The position numbers and the translations under genes are program-made. This document shows, piece after piece, positions 41,712 through 41,762 of a stretch of DNA of 41,762 nucleotides. The DNA comes from Sphaerochaeta sp. (GTDB lineage: Bacteria; Spirochaetota; Spirochaetia; Sphaerochaetales; Sphaerochaetaceae). Location: assembly GCA_016342655.1 (NCBI GenBank), contig JAEINL010000032.1, positions 1 through 41,762 on the forward strand, written 5' to 3'. Positions within the stretch are counted from its first letter, which is position 1, and each line of letters begins with the position of its first letter. The notes beneath the pieces are model-generated. The model did not search any database, was not told where the DNA came from, and was given only the letters and a program-made list of their open reading frames with translations.

Positions 41712-41762
41712 GTAGGTAATTTTATTAATTTTTCAAAGTGCATAGAATAGGAAAGGCAGTCT
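41712..41762. other. Foreign-looking edge sequence beyond the ATPase break
   Basis: These 51 bases do not continue the ABC ATPase. They are AT-rich and could be the terminal inverted repeat of an insertion sequence. Too little is visible to name one. Confidence 0.3.

Overview
The window looks like a chromosomal piece from a Sphaerochaeta-like spirochaete. This is inferred from three things: the two intact solute-binding proteins have signal peptides followed at once by GGSQE/GSQEG-type segments; the housekeeping genes have moderate GC while the accessory genes are AT-rich; and the gene mix fits an anaerobe (Na+-pumping decarboxylase, BMP-type nucleoside transport, TRAP transport, FAD-less molybdenum hydroxylase). 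Species cannot be fixed without a search. No rRNA, tRNA or CRISPR array was recognised.

Layout. 0.1-2.4 kb: leftward SIMPL-domain lipoprotein, NUDIX hydrolase and Mrp-type ATPase. 2.7-3.3 kb: an internally deleted IS605-type tnpB with two omega-RNA-like terminal hairpins. 3.4-6.8 kb: a rightward oadG-oadA-oadB sodium-pump operon with its own promoter and terminator. 7.1-8.0 kb: a sugar 3-epimerase-like protein. 8.4-10.3 kb: an AT-rich three-gene module (Clp-fold SDH protease, 104-aa unknown, GNAT acetyltransferase) that resembles a toxin-antitoxin locus with an added protease. 10.4-12.7 kb: alpha/beta hydrolase, dCMP-deaminase-like enzyme and PfkB kinase. 12.9-17.7 kb: a BMP/Nup-type nucleoside ABC transporter operon. 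18.0-20.5 kb: a fused [2Fe-2S]/molybdopterin hydroxylase. 20.6-23.7 kb: two DUF4143 AAA ATPases, each behind a promoter whose -35 box abuts tandem palindromes; the first ATPase also lies between 68-bp direct repeats. 23.7-24.3 kb: a decayed solute-binding protein. 24.6-27.0 kb: an ATZ/TRZ amidohydrolase and, convergently, a purine nucleoside permease-family protein. 27.4-32.2 kb: NMO-like flavoprotein, PPOX-fold protein, an unknown secreted protein and Fe-dependent alcohol dehydrogenase. 32.6-34.3 kb: an AbiE toxin-antitoxin pair. 34.6-37.5 kb: a TRAP transporter (DctP-DctQ-DctM). 37.9-41.7 kb: a leftward operon with a broken sugar ABC ATPase, two RbsC-type permeases, a GATase1-like protein, an AhpD-like protein and a cupin.

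How the genes may work together. The nucleoside transporter, molybdenum hydroxylase, amidohydrolase and purine nucleoside permease-family protein suggest uptake and breakdown of purines or nucleosides, now interrupted by the ATPase island. The oad operon would couple decarboxylation of a 2-oxoacid to Na+ export, and the TRAP transporter would use that gradient. The most unusual signals are the palindrome-controlled ATPases, the protease/unknown/GNAT module, and four genes with no Shine-Dalgarno site that have a -10 box 5-6 nt before the ATG, predicting leaderless mRNAs.
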